Made by a program: the position numbers and the translations under genes
Shown here: positions 1 through 11,480 of the stretch, in pieces
Numbering within the stretch: the stretch's first letter is position 1
Layout: each line of letters begins with the position of its first letter
Source of the DNA: Anthoceros angustus
Taxonomy: Eukaryota > Streptophyta > Anthocerotopsida > Anthocerotales > Anthocerotaceae
Length of the DNA: 64,000 bases
Direction: 5' to 3'
Assembly (NCBI GenBank): GCA_010909165.1
Contig: VJWM01000019.1
Coordinates: 1-64,000, forward strand
The notes under the pieces: model-generated
The model's input: the letters and a program-made list of their open reading frames with translations, nothing else
The model's database searches: none
What the model was told of the DNA's origin: nothing

Positions 1-204
1 ATGGAGAAATGTAGGTATTAAGATGATGAGCAATTGGAGGAAGACTTAAATATGGTTTTCATTCATGGAAGACTTAAATTATGAAGTACACCGACCAAGA
101 CTTAAGTAATGAAGAAGATATTGATGAAGAATTAAATGATGGAGAAGATTGTGACAAAGACTTTAAGTAATGAAGAAGATTTTGAGGAAGACTTTAGTGA
201 TTGA
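1..204 (+). pseudogene. 3' end of array U-box gene (cut by window edge)
   Basis: The window opens inside the acidic C-terminal tail of the array gene. The sequence matches the end of the complete copies near 52.1-52.3 and 57.0-57.1 kb, including the repeated SNEED-type acidic motif and the terminal Phe-Ser-Asp-stop at 193-204. Frames are broken: the stretch before 60 lacks bases present in other copies. Nothing upstream is visible, so whether this copy is complete cannot be judged. Confidence 0.75.
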
Positions 205-1501
205 AAGAGATTCGGATGAAGACTCAAGTAATTAAGGAGACACTCACGAATTCATGATGAAGTCAAGGTAGTATGAAGCATTGTACAATGAATGATAAAA
301 TATTGATCTAAGGAATATGTACGAGCATAAGGACAAGAACAAAAGTTTGACCGCTTATAGCTTTTTATGGAGTTGGCCACGCGCATGTATGGCTCTTTGT
401 CCACTTACTTGGCCCCTGGAGTTCGGTGAACCCTAAGCCCACGAAGGGGTAGGAGCTACAAACAAGAATTGCAAGGGCTCCTCATGAGCGGATGGAAGAA
501 ATTATTCATGAGCATGGATGGCATGCTCGATGGAGGCTGGCAAGCTTGTGAGTTCAACCTATCCCACTTGCGTTGTGTATGGACACCGCCTACTTCGTAC
601 ATTCCCTTCAGCTGCCTTTTTGCTTCCTACTGAAAGCCCTTTGAAACAGTCACCGATCTCCGGATAAATTGTCACGCTTTAGAATTTGCAACCATGATGA
701 TGGGGTGTGTTCGACGATCCTCTTGTACCTCACTTGCTTTCCCTCTTTCATTACCACGTTTCCAAAACCTAACACCTTGATTGTCCTTGGCGGCTCCCCA
801 AAGAAAGAAAAGGAGGAGGAATAGCTTAGCCGCCTGAGCAAAGGTCTTCTCGACAGCCCATCTCACCTCCTCCATGCTCGTATATGCTCAATCGATGTAG
901 GAATTCAAAATATAGGAATCCGACGTGTGGTGATGTCACCGCAAGTTACTTTGTGATAGCTAGATTGATGATGGTAGACATAGTTACTATTTGGAACCTC
1001 ACTTGAGGCTATAAAAGAGGGATGGTGGATTGCTCCATGCATATCGAAAAATCGAGACATGATGTGTTGAGACATGATGAGAGATGATGTTGAGATGTAA
1101 GAGCATGGTTAATTTGTTTTAATTGACAAATGACATGATAGGTTGAGACATGTACAAGAGCATGCACAATTTGGATAATGACATGATATGTTGAGACATG
1201 TATAAGAGCATGCCTAATTTGTTTTAATTATACGATAATGTATATTTTTCCAAGAGGGAATGGAAAACCTATAACAACGATACAAAGAATCAAGAGTGTT
1301 CTTGCTGATACGGTCTAGGTGTCACTTTCTCCCCAAGATAAAGATAAAGATCACAGAGCAAAAATTTCCACTTAACAAGATCAGGCATCACTGAGCTAAA
1401 ATTGCATGCTACTTGGTTCTTGCGAGTCAGTGACCGACTTCAAGCAATACCATGCCATAGTGAGGAAGATGATAAAAGACCACAAAGATCGTGAAATGAT
1501 G
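205..1501 (+). repeat. Array spacer, left block, forward part
   Basis: Non-coding part of the tandem unit in the same order as in the main array. It holds the 3' flank, the segment near 480-880 with short conserved frames on both strands, the three-copy repeat starting with TTGAGACATG near 1060-1230, and a shortened, single version of the 110-bp module (about 1246-1340) that is duplicated in most other spacers. It ends abruptly at about 1501, where the sequence turns into the reverse complement of the gene. Confidence 0.85.
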
Positions 1502-2251
1502 CTTGAGGCAAGCTACCTTCTTGGGAAGGCGATGGCTCTACAGAGGTTTCGCAAATTGTCTAGGTTTTTTCGCGGTTTTCTTGCTCTCAAAATCATTACC
1601 GTGGTTGGACTCGTGGAGCGACCTCTTCAAAGATGAGGATGTTGACATGAACTTTGCACTGAAAACGCTTCAAATGCATCAAGGCCATCGAGTCTTCCTC
1701 TTCCTTGTGTACATGACTTTTCCAAAGTCCGATGTCGATTCATTAAGAAGTGAGTCCACACAAAGTAAGTCTTGATGATGCTTTGTATTCGATGTCGACT
1801 TTATCTTTGTCTTCTCTCGATTGAGTCAATCAACTTCAATTTTGATAGGCACTTTCCATTGAAAAGATAAGAAAAATCATCCACATCTAATTGGATAATT
1901 TTCTTTCATATATCGCGAATGCTTTCCTTGCTCTTAAAGGTCTTGCTCCTTCGCTATTCTTGCAAAAGCTAGTGGACCAAAGATCTACTCGCCCAATATG
2001 GATCACGTTTTGAGGCTTACCAAACTTTCCACATCCACATGTCGTTTGGACCCGGCCAAGGCATGGGTGCATACTGCCACCCATATCCCGACTCTTTGCT
2101 TCAAGCTGGAAATCGTCTGGAAGACATTGAGGTGCACGAAAGGACCACTCGCCATCTTCGAGTATGTGATTGGTTTTGGAATCGAGTGTGGAGAACCGGA
2201 TATTGTATCCTCTTCCGAACTCTCGAGAGTTGATGAGTTTGTTATCTTCAT
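1502..2251 (-). pseudogene. Inverted, 3'-truncated copy of array U-box gene
   Basis: Read on the minus strand this is the 5' half of the array gene. The start ATG is at 2251-2249, followed by the Ser/acidic N-terminus, the MBD-like segment, and the basic linker up to the Ser-Pro-Ser-Gln-Glu-Gly region near 1530. The U-box and acidic tail are missing because the copy stops at the inversion breakpoint near 1501. The region encoding the MBD-like domain is shorter than in other copies: about 100 bases are condensed around 1880-2000. It lies head-to-head against the forward spacer. A frozen fragment, unlikely to be functional. Confidence 0.85.
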
Positions 2252-3125
2252 TATCGTGAATTGTTCACTCCACAAGTACCAATATAACAAGTCCAATATA
2301 TTGGTATTGAAAGCTTATTAATAAGCTAGAGAAGAATCTTTAATGGAGGACCTACTATCTCGGGTAAACTCAATTAAAAAGCTAGTAAGCGTGCTCAATT
2401 GAAGAGCTAATACATGTATATCTTCAAATATAGGTGATGCAATTATAATCTTTCACACGTTGTTGAGATATGCTTTATGCGACAAGTGTGGAGCAAACAC
2501 ATAAAGTCGACACGTAGCAAAATATATAGGACACAAAACATATAATATCTTGATGTTGAGATATACTTTACACCACAAGTGAAGAACGAAACACATGAGC
2601 TAACGATAGAACTTTTGAATACTAGGCCGCCAAACCTTTATAAAGGGCCATGAGCTAACTATAGTATGTGTTTCTTATGAATTCTAGGCCGCTAAACCTT
2701 TATAAAGGCCATGAGCTAACTATAGTATTGTTCATTTTATGTTATTATTATGCTTAGAATACTACTTACACTATGCTCCAAATTTAGAATAGTAGCTACT
2801 TACAACAATTTAACTTTCTAATGCAATAATCTTCACTTGGGTCCAATTTTTCTTAATCTTACAACATAATGACCCTCACTTGGAATGACATCCTTCCTAA
2901 TCTATCTCCGAGTAGCCATATCCGATCCAGCTCAATTAAAGAGCTATGATCTCCAAGTAGGCTCAATTAAGGCGCTTATATTAAGCTCTCTCTTTAAGTA
3001 TATGCAATGTAATCCTAATATTTTCATACGACTAGTACGTGTATGTTGTCATTATTCATTATCCGACAATGACTTCATCTTTGTCTTCTCTAGTGTCCGC
3101 TCACACGTTTTGCTCCAAGACATCT
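2252..3125 (-). repeat. Inverted upstream spacer of array unit
   Basis: Minus-strand copy of the promoter-side spacer that precedes each array gene. It contains both copies of the CCTTTATAAAGG-type element (about 2635-2710), the Leu-codon-rich AT region, and the start of the upstream frame near 3000-3125. Similarity to the unit stops at 3125 within CTCCAAGACATCT; what follows is unrelated. This is the left limit of the 20 kb non-array island. Confidence 0.85.
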
Positions 3126-3363
3126 CACGAGGACTCCTCCTCCTGAGTGTGAACTCCTTCTCTTCTTCTTCTTCTTTCCCCTAGGTAGATTTCTTCTTCC
3201 TTTGGTGCAACGATTCCTCATAGTTCTCCGCCTTGCCCTTCCTTCTCGGCCAGCGTGGGCGTGCTTAGCCATGGGTTTGGCTAATCCGGCGCAAACCACC
3301 ACCAAAGATGGTGTGAGTGGGATGCCTATCCCAGAGCGTAGAACCGCAGAGCCTAACTTCCTT

Positions 3364-3651
3364 TTACCCCTCTTCAAATCTTTCCAGCTTGATAGAACAT
3401 ACCTCCGATCGATCCCGTCCGAGGCATCCTTGAAGCCTCAAAAATGTATGCTGGCGTTTACTACCTCCTACCATGGGTTGCCCCGTGAGAACCCCTTGGA
3501 AAAGCTGGATGAGTTGTGCATCCGACCCTTCCTCGTTGAAGTTAGCTCTTGACACGAAATCCTCCACAAACGTCTCCGCGTCCCTTTCCTTCTTTCGCCC
3601 GAATATGGAGTACGCGTGCTTAGTCGAGGTAGGAACCATTCTTGCCGCCAA
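3364..3651 (-). pseudogene. Possible retrotransposon gag-like fragment
   Basis: A 95-codon minus-strand frame contains ETFVEDFVSRANFNEEG followed by DAQLIQLFQGVLTGQ. The spacing of an acidic/aromatic E-x-F-V-x-x-F helix and a later hydrophobic L-I-x-L-F-x-x-V-L-x-G helix resembles the capsid-like gag domain of plant LTR retrotransposons. No zinc knuckle, protease or reverse transcriptase is visible nearby, and neighbouring frames are short. It could be chance. The identification rests on pattern only. Confidence 0.3.
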
Positions 3652-5020
3652 AAAACAAGCTAGGCACTACTACTCCACCGACTTCAGTTGAGGGCCTTTG
3701 CATTCCGTACTCTTCTTGGTCCAACAGTTCCGCAATGCTCTCTCTTCCTTAGCTGTTAGCACTCTCCCGTTGAACCTGCCGTCTCTCTCTCTCGGCCGAG
3801 AGTATGGCCCGCCCTCCCGATGCTTCCGCTCTTGGCCGCCGCTCGACCACCATGCATTCAACGTTTCTATCCTCTCTATATTTACAATATCCCAAGCTAC
3901 TAAACGATCTCATTCAAGAACGCCAAAATGTGGAACTTTTTGCACGGCGGCGGTGCATCGATCCTGTGTCGTTATGGTATGGGGTCCGCTCCTGGACAAT
4001 GATTTTGGCCATAGCTCTCACTCGCTTGGCCCTTCGATCCGACATCAACCACCCATTTGAGTACCTATGGGCATCCATCCTCAAGTGTATTGCCTTAGAA
4101 GCCTCGACCTTCCTTCCCCTCTGCCTAGCACCACCCTCCGATTTCCTCCGTTGGGTAATTGTATACCGCCCGAGTGCCTCCACCGTCCAATGCTGGAATC
4201 CTCCTCAAGCTCTTAGAGCGGACGGCCTTATTCACCACCGCTTAGCTTCCGGCATATTCCCCGACCAGCCATGTCGTGAGGTCGGATGGCTCGAACACGT
4301 CTGGTGCCACTCCGCACAAGCTCGCCTTCCTCTAGCCACGGCCCAAGTCCAGGGCCGCTTGGTGATATTCTTCTCCACTCTGTCCAAGGCACCGAGACTG
4401 CCTTCTTGGGTGCCATGCTCGCCCCACTCATGAGTAGCTCTTGCGCCATGACTCCCATCGTCCTTAGCCCCACAGAGAAGCGGTACCGAGAAGGCTGAGC
4501 CTCGGTCGGAGTTACTGGGAGAGCAAAGCCAGAGCCGGGTGACGGCTCGAGATCGAGAATGGCCAAGACACTAAGTCCGGGGTCTCCTTCTTCTCCTAGG
4601 CATGGGCGGGCATAATCGCCACGTGGGAAGATGTCCTTCGTGGCCAATAGCTCCCACCCCACGGCATCTAGTACCGCACTTTCACGCCCGCCGCCTTTTT
4701 GGGCGCCCCTCGGTCGTGACTCTGGCCCCGCTATAACGGCCTCGGCAAGTCCGTGGCCCCCTCCTCCACAAGTCATCGGCCCTATGCCACCTTCACGTGT
4801 CAACCTTCCATAATTCGACCCACTCCTTCGAATTTGCCTTTCTCGTCTCCACAGGGACCTCCTCCGGACCTTGCAAAGTGAGCTGTTGGCGGAGTTGGCC
4901 ATATAGGCCTTATTATCCACGCTTATCCTTTATTTTAACACAATCACAAAACAGAAACTCCTATAATCGACTAGAAGGAGTCAAAGCAATCGTCCCTTGT
5001 CCACTATCACTGACTTTATA
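3652..5020 (-). other. GC-balanced stretch with long overlapping frames, identity unknown
   Basis: Both strands carry fairly long frames: 230 codons on minus at 4920-4228 and 209 codons on plus at 3804-4433. The minus strand lines up with the gag-like frame downstream and may be the decayed body of the same element. Neither product shows a motif I recognise. The composition is low in stops on both strands, which is expected for GC-rich decayed DNA, so the frames are weak evidence of coding. Confidence 0.3.
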
Positions 5021-6325
5021 GTCACCTTGAAGAAGTGTGACTCTTGGGAAGTGAGATCACATATCTAGTCCGATATTCCTATAACTCTCGCTCTTGACTG
5101 CTACTCCTCAAGGTCAAGAACGGAGTGTTTGAGGTGCTACGAAATACATGACAACCGCTTCTGTGAATTCACGGAAGCTTGCTCACCGCCACGTTGTACT
5201 CGCAATATCATTAGCTGGAGTCTTGGGATGGACCAAATTATGGCCACCTGTGTCGTGACCAAGGTGGATGTTATCGTCAACTTTGCAACCAATACAAACT
5301 TGATGCCTGTGACATTTCAAGTCCTCGCCACCATTCCAACGAAATCAAATCCTAACTTTGAGAGGTTCGTCAGAGAGATCTCGTGAAGATTGAACCAATA
5401 ACAAACTAACAAAGTTTGAGCACTTGGTTGCTCTCTTTAAACCGTATACTTTCTACCAAGGAAGATGAGTACAGCAGTCAGTGGAGTCTCTCATCTTGAT
5501 ATACTACCGCTTATGTGTCAAATGTTTTGTGGTAGTAATTAGTGCAGGCTGATTGGCGTTTGGCAACAGCTTGAACCTTCAAAATGAGCTATCTCCAAAG
5601 GAAGAAGCTAATTTTGAGCACTTTAGTGGGCGCAAAATTGACAGGTACCACTAATTATCCAACATTTATCTACCAGGACTGCGACAACATGTGATGAAAG
5701 GTGGCAGTAGGTTCACATAAGGTTGAAGTTACAAGATGATGGTTTTGCACTCTTATACCTCACCCGTCTCATTCCAGTTTAAAAGAGGGTGTGAAGTTAG
5801 AATAGATCTCCTTGACTCTAGAGTTTATGGAAAAGATAATAATAATACAGTAATTAATCAAAAGTTAATTCATTACTAATTAAATAGTAGAATCTATTAT
5901 AATCTCATATGTGTTTTGTTATTCGATCATGTGATATCGAATGTGTAAATTAAATATTAACTATATAAACTTTCATATTGCAGACCTTATATAGTTCTAA
6001 TTATATATTATTGCAATCTCAAGATTATGTGAAAAAGAAAAATATAAGAATAAAAATAATAATATACGCACAAAACATGGAGTATATGACCTTTTGTTAT
6101 CGAGAAACTAATGTAATTCCAGCTATATATGTATTACATCAATAAAAAGACAAGCATATGAATTAAAAATCAACACATCAACTCTTGTCATCAAGAGACT
6201 AGTGTATTTGCAACTATATGTGTGAACCAATACAATTTGCAACTATATGTAAAAGCCAATACAATAGTTTAATTACTCTTTGGATTCTAGGTAGGTAATC
6301 ATTTGTGGTATTGGTTTTGCATAGT
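5021..6325. other. No recognisable gene; AT-rich
   Basis: One 85-codon plus frame (5129-5386) has no recognisable motif. From about 5800 the DNA is very AT-rich. Near 6090-6290 there are diverged direct repeats built around an AACTATATGT-type core with CCAATACAAT, each copy about 40-100 bases apart. I see nothing else. Confidence 0.5.
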
Positions 6326-6328
6326 TTC

Positions 6329-6473
6329 TTGTTGCACATGTCTTGATGACCTTGTTTCTTGTTGCACATGTCTTGATGACCTTGTTTCTGCACATGACCT
6401 TGATGACATGTCTTGATGTTGCTTGTGCACATGTCTTGATGACCTTGTTCTTGTTGCATGTCTTGATGACTCT
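6329..6473. repeat. 30-bp minisatellite
   Basis: About five tandem copies of a 30-bp unit, two of them perfect (starting near 6329 and 6359), then shorter or scrambled ones. The core is GCACATGTCTTGATGACC. On the minus strand one frame repeats Gln-Gly-His-Gln-Asp-Met-Cys, but this is a by-product of the 30-bp period being a multiple of three. No gene is implied. Confidence 0.85.
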
Positions 6474-6754
6474 GTGTATTAGTTAGGATGTGAAAGTTTT
6501 GAATTTTAAATTGTGTTATCTTTTCTTCGCAATTTTGAAGGAATGTAAGAGTTGCTCACAAGCGTGAGTTCTTTTTCTCATGTGTTTGGAATTAGGTAGT
6601 TGATGAAGCCTATTTTAATATTATTTTATGATGTAGGATGTGTGAATTCATTTTTCTTTTTCCATCATGGCACCCATTCCACGGAAATTAAGGACAAAGA
6701 TAGGGCTTTCCTAGTTTTAATTCACTAATCGAGGAATTGCCTATATTGGAGTTA

Positions 6755-7030
6755 GATGAAACTTGGGAAGGGTATCCATATGCCCAAACCATTTCCAAGC
6801 AAGGATGACAAATGGAGATTGTTGGTCCCAGAGCCATGTCCAAGACAAGTGGGTATTATGTTGTCATGTCATAGGGCACCTAGGGCATTTCTTAAATCGA
6901 AGAACATTCCCGAAATTCTTGTTCGGACAAATTGAAAGTATGTGAGAGAGCATTATCCGGAGCTGAAGAATATGCTCAGCAGCTTGCTAGTTCCTTTCAA
7001 TGGAAAATACCACGTATGAACAATCATCCA
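6755..7030 (+). pseudogene. Diverged relative of the array gene's MBD-like domain
   Basis: Outside the array, a plus-strand stretch repeats the landmarks of the array protein in the same order and spacing. They are a Gly-Tyr-Pro-Tyr-Ala start, PKPFPSKDDKW (array: PMPWPGPNDMW), RAPRAFLKSKNI (array: TAPLAFCKN...KSKESI), then REHYPEL (array: KENYPEL) and, after a frame change, SSFQWKIP (array: LSFQWKVP). A stop at about 6934 and at least one frameshift interrupt it. It is too diverged to be a recent array copy, so it marks an older paralogue. No U-box was found downstream. Confidence 0.6.
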
Positions 7031-8010
7031 GACATGTGGTAACAAGTAAAACTTATGGCGTCCTTGCATCCTTCCGGGATGTGAGTCGAAGAAGCTTGAC
7101 AAGTTCATGCTTTCCAAGAAGAGAGATGCCACGACAATAAACTCGGTACTAATATTCTTGGATCACGATTGGAAACACTTGCAATTTTGTTGAAAATGGT
7201 GGGTCCGACGAGAGGCTTGAGGCTAGGCTTATCATGCAAAGTCAAATTAGTTCCATCACTCGAAAGAAAAAGCAATAAGTGATTCTTCTAAAGAGGATAA
7301 AAGAACAAGATATCAACACCTCTCTAAGAGGAGTAGAAGACATTTAGTCAACGCTTCAACTCTTGGACTTTCTTCCGTGGGACTAAAGCGGCAAGGGTTC
7401 TAAGTTGCAATCTCCCACACTAGATCCGTGGTTGAGCCAATTCCTTCCACTTGCCGCTAATTTGAGATTTAAGAAAGGCAGTGTAGATGATTTTTCTCAT
7501 TACCGTATTAGATCTTCGTACTTAGCTCTTGTATGAACATCTTGTGGCAAATGGATATTTCATGTTTTATATGAATTTCAATCACTATAGTATACTATTT
7601 CACTCCATATGTTAGTTTTCTTGAGCCATAAATCACATATTAGTTTTTCACGATAACTATATTTTGGAAGTAGAAGTATGTATAACTCAATCCTCGACCC
7701 AACATTTATTAACACACTTGAGCCCAACGTTTATTGACACTTGAAGCCTAAAATGACGATCCATTGTAAAGTGTGATATGTTGTATGATAATTTGAAGTT
7801 TTTAGATCTTTTACAGTAATTAATTAATTAAACTAGGAGAACGATGTGTGAAATGTGATGTATCGCTTGGAACACCCTAAGGTTCTTTTTCGAGTAACCA
7901 CGCCTAGGGCACTAAGAATCATTTTTGAATAACCACGTCCTATGGCACTAACGCTAACAATCGGCCCCATACTCTATAGAGACGAAGGCATGGTATTTAG
8001 CTAGCCCCTG
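7031..8010. other. No clear gene; possible 3' continuation of the paralogue
   Basis: Short plus frames at about 7190-7510 read as a charged, coiled-coil-like text (for example ERLEARLIMQSQISSITRKK), but with several stops; they could be the rest of the paralogue at 6.8 kb. From 7520 the DNA is AT-rich. Two diverged direct copies of a motif around AACCACGCCTAGGGCACTAA lie at about 7896-7952. Confidence 0.35.
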
Positions 8011-8090
8011 CCATGAACTTGGGGATGGACAACACCCCATCCGAGCACCGATCCAATCAAGCATGCTTAACTTGGGAGTTCCATCACTCC
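8011..8090 (-). other. 5S rRNA-derived segment (Pol III internal promoter remnant)
   Basis: On the minus strand the sequence contains GGAACTCC, then AAGTTAAGCATGCTTG, then TCGGATGGGGTG. In plant 5S rRNA the order is AGAACTCC, AGTTAAGC-GTGCTTG (A box) and TAGGATGGGTGACC (intermediate element/C box), so about 75 nt match in order. The 5' and 3' ends of 5S rRNA are absent, so it is not a functional 5S gene. Cassandra-type TRIM elements carry 5S sequence in their LTRs, and some SINEs have 5S-derived heads; either could be the source. No primer-binding site or paired LTR was found. Confidence 0.65.
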
Positions 8091-9584
8091 TTGAAGGAGG
8101 ACACCTTTATGTGCAAAACGGGCAATCCAATCACACGTTGGCCAAAGCACACTTGGAACTGCCGACATGTTGCTCAAACCAAGTCGGGTTTGGGCATCAG
8201 CCAGCCTATTAGTCACTACAAAGTTAGTGTGGACAAAGAACCCGTGGCGACCCACATGGCCACCATATCACATCCACTACGGTCATGCCATTGTTCACAC
8301 CACACTTTGCCCGTGCCATGCAACCATCAACCACGGCCTTTTCGTTCACATGACATGTCTACTGCCGCCGTCAAAGCTCCAATTACGAAAGCCAAGGCTC
8401 CGCGTGCCGTAATCCATCCGTCCGTGTTCAGTATTCATCGTAATCGACTATATTCATATAAACCTCGGATCCCATCTTTATAAACATCATACCTCTACTC
8501 CGGGCAAATTTGAAGAGGAAACGCCACAACTCCTCAAAAGTTGAGCTTGGGCGGCCTTGATGAGTGAGGCCCCACACACTCTCATGCCTCTTTTCCCGAA
8601 TCGTTGCTTCCTAGATGCTCGCCACTGCGGAGCCTTCCGCCACCACATCACCTCGGGAATTAATGAAGGTCAGGCATCCCAAGCCCAACGGATGTGCCCA
8701 AGCTGGGATGCCTTTGCGGGTGGTGCGAGGGCGATCTTGTGAGGGTGCCTCACTTAGGGCGATCCGCTCCACACTCTCCCGGGCCACATATCAACCAACT
8801 CTTAGTAGATTGCTGGCATTCTTCCGACTCACCCTCTTGCAGATCTGTGTTCAATCACTTAGGATATTTCTCTGACCCAGCACTAGTCGAAGCGCCTAGC
8901 GAGCAATTGACACCGGAGCGCTCCAGATCCCAAGCGTCGAGGCGCGCCACGAGCGATCGGCGGCGCCCACGTGCTAAGCCGTGGAGGCCACGCTCATAGA
9001 CACCAACACGCATGTGCGCGGAGCCACGCTGCGTGTGACATACTGTTGGCGGCGGCCGGGCACACACCATGTCCCACATCGTGTAGTATGTGATTCGATA
9101 CCAAGGGAATATATTGCGCCGCACGTCACCCTACTATTTTCAAACCACTTTGGGGAGTTCCCGCTCGGTTCATACCAATATTAACAAACTTGCCCCAGCC
9201 ACCAGGCCACAAACTCCGACGTCGGAGGATTCACCGGACCCACCTGGAGCTCTACGCGATGCTATTCCAGTGGGCGCGATGCCCGGTACATTAGGCGAGG
9301 CCGGCTGGGTCCGCATGTGAACCCGCGCGGCTAATCGCGCGTTGTGCCATAAGAAATACCTAGAGGACAACCCGACCCGCTCAGCGAATCGGACCGCTTT
9401 TGAGTCACTATTAATTATTTGTTGCTGCCTTTTGGTACCAAAAGCTGTAACCTTGGTACCAAAAGCTGTACCAAAATCTGGCGTAGATAGACTATTCTAT
9501 TCCTCAGTCCATCTTATATGTCGTGCTAAAACTTTGTGCGAGATAAGAAGGACATGGTTGTGGGATGACGCATCTCACGTCAAA
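8091..9584. other. GC-richer stretch without a recognisable gene
   Basis: Several frames of 60-156 codons exist, the longest on plus at 8013-8483, but that one begins inside the 5S-derived segment and none shows a domain motif. The text is rich in His/Pro/Thr and looks like translated non-coding DNA. A short repeat of a KpnI-like GGTACCAAAAGCTGTA motif occurs at about 9436-9473. Confidence 0.4.
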
Positions 9585-10496
9585 CTTGGGTACGAGTCAA
9601 TCACATACTTGGGGAACCATATCTTGTGTATGTATCCGGAGGTAGGCTACGAGGAGGGTGGCAAACCAAATCCCTTCATGTGGTTTTCAATAATCTCCGC
9701 ACATGCTACACATGGGGAGCCTAATGAGGCGATACAACTTTACATGTGTGTCGCCTGTGAAGGCGGATGCCCACATCTTTGTAGCACCCTTCAAGCTTGT
9801 GCATTTCCGTGGACTCGAATCTAGCGTAAAAGTGCGCAGCATGATATGTTGCAGTGACATTCCACCGAACTTGTTTATTGCCAATCGGTGGACATGTACG
9901 CAAACCTGGTGAACTGGAAGAGGCACACACGGTTTTCGATAGGTTAGGAAAGGATGTCGTGACATGGACGGCCCCGAGATAGTTGGGTATGCAAATCATG
10001 GGCTTGGCCAAGAGGCGCTTGTTCATGGACAAATGGAGAAGGAGGGATTGTGGGCAACCATGTTTTTTGCTTGCCTCAAGGCTGTGCAAACGCAAGTGCC
10101 TTATGGCTGCACTCTGATTGTGGAGAGAGGGCCTAGATAACACACTTGTGGGCACTTGCCTGGTGGACATGTAGGCAAAGTGTGGCGAAGTAGAAGATGC
10201 GCATCAAGTTTTTGCAATGCTTGAGCCCAAAGGATGTGGTGACTTGGAATGCCCGATTGCCGGTATGGATGTAAAGGGCTTGGTCAAGAGGCGCTATTTT
10301 TGTATGGACGAATGCAACAGGAGGGCCTCGCTTGTGGCGATGAGGTTACTTTTGCTTGCCTTTTGAAGGCATGTGCAAGCATTGGTGCCTTCTGCGGGCG
10401 GTGTAGCCGCACTCACTTGTGCAAAGAGGACATTTGGATAACGACTTGTGGGCGCCTGGTGGACTGTATGCCAAGATGCATGCCTGCTTTTGACTA
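9585..10496 (+). pseudogene. Broken PPR protein gene (organellar RNA-binding family)
   Basis: The plus strand reads as at least three consecutive pentatricopeptide repeats with frame changes between them. Recognisable pieces are LGNHILCMYPEVG, NPFMWFSIISAHATHGEPN, a V-V-T-W helix start near 9956, and DVVTWNA (about 10228), GLGQEALFLYGRMQQEGLA (about 10270) and VTFACLLKACASIGAF (about 10340). These are PLS-class PPR wordings; the family binds organellar transcripts for editing, splicing or stability. No E/DYW tail, organelle-targeting N-terminus or intact frame is seen. Stops and frameshifts at about 9822, 9912 and 10140 break it. The wording resembles the very large PPR families of ferns and lycophytes, which is my main hint to the organism. 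Confidence 0.8.
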
Positions 10497-10509
10497 GGAA
10501 AATTCTTAC

Positions 10510-11480
10510 ACCGACATTTACAATGCGCTGGCACTATTATAAATCGATAAATTTGTATAACATTTTACAATGTATTTGCAATGAACATGCACATCGCAAT
10601 TTCACTAATATATAGCCTCATAAATGACATAAATCAGGAAAAGGTCTCTTCCACATATTTACAATTACATAAATAAAGCATGCCACATCAGAATCTTACT
10701 AATATATAACCTCATAAATTACATAAATAAGGAAAAGGTCTCTTCCAAAATTTTACAATGGCATTTATAAAACATGCCACATCAGCAAATAATATATTTA
10801 TTCATGGATATTGGCTTTGCATTTTACAACCATAGTTACGACGCATGTGCCACGTCAAGAATATACAATAAAATGAATAATCCAATAATATAACATAAAT
10901 TGGAGAAACCATTTTACAATGATATTTGCAATGAGCTTGCCATGTCAGCAAATAATAAATTTATTTTATAGATATTTATATAAAATGGTTTTCATGCTTT
11001 TACAACCATAGCTACAATGCATGTGACACGTCAAGAATACAAAAAAAAAGATAATCCCATAACTAACATAAATCCAGAGAAACATATTTACAACATCATT
11101 TGCAACGAACTTGCCACATCAGCAAATAATAAATCTATTCATAGATATTCCAATAAATGGTATTATTCCAAAAATCAAGTCTTGCACAATTTACAACCAC
11201 ATCTACAACAAACATGGTTTACAACGCCTTTTACAAGTACCGCTTACAACATCCTTTATGCCACGTCATTATAAATTCAACAAAATGTAGTTTTATTAAC
11301 AAATAACCCCCATAGTTTTCTAAATCAAAAGAGTTTATGCACAATTAACAACGCATGTACAACGAAAAGCCATGTCAACAAATCGTTGTAAAAATCGTGT
11401 CAACATGCCATGTCAACAAACCTTGTAAAATCCATGCCACATCATATTAGTTAGGAACCCTTGTTGTAAATGTTCAAAAA
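10510..11480. repeat. AT-rich diverged direct repeats, about 165-175 bp and 100 bp
   Basis: A motif around CCACATCAGCAAATAATA recurs at about 10775, 10939 and 11113, giving spacings of 164 and 174 bp. Each copy is followed by TTTATTCATAGATATT-like text and, further on, TTTACAACCATAGCTACAATGC and CACGTCAAGAATA. Two copies of CATAAAT(A)AGGAAAAGGTCTCTTCC lie about 104 bp apart near 10630 and 10730. TTTACAA-type heptamers recur throughout. This could be a non-coding transposon or satellite remnant. No coding frame is supported. Confidence 0.7.

Noticed and set aside
4228-4920. 230-codon minus-strand frame as a real gene
   Set aside because: The plus strand has an equally long frame in the same place and neither shows a motif; GC-rich decayed DNA explains it. 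Kept only as an unidentified stretch.
6214-6459. 81-codon minus frame with repeated QGHQDMCNKK
   Set aside because: The repetition comes from a 30-bp minisatellite whose period is a multiple of three.
8013-8483. 156-codon plus-strand frame
   Set aside because: Its start lies within the 5S-derived segment read on the opposite strand and the text has no domain-like pattern.
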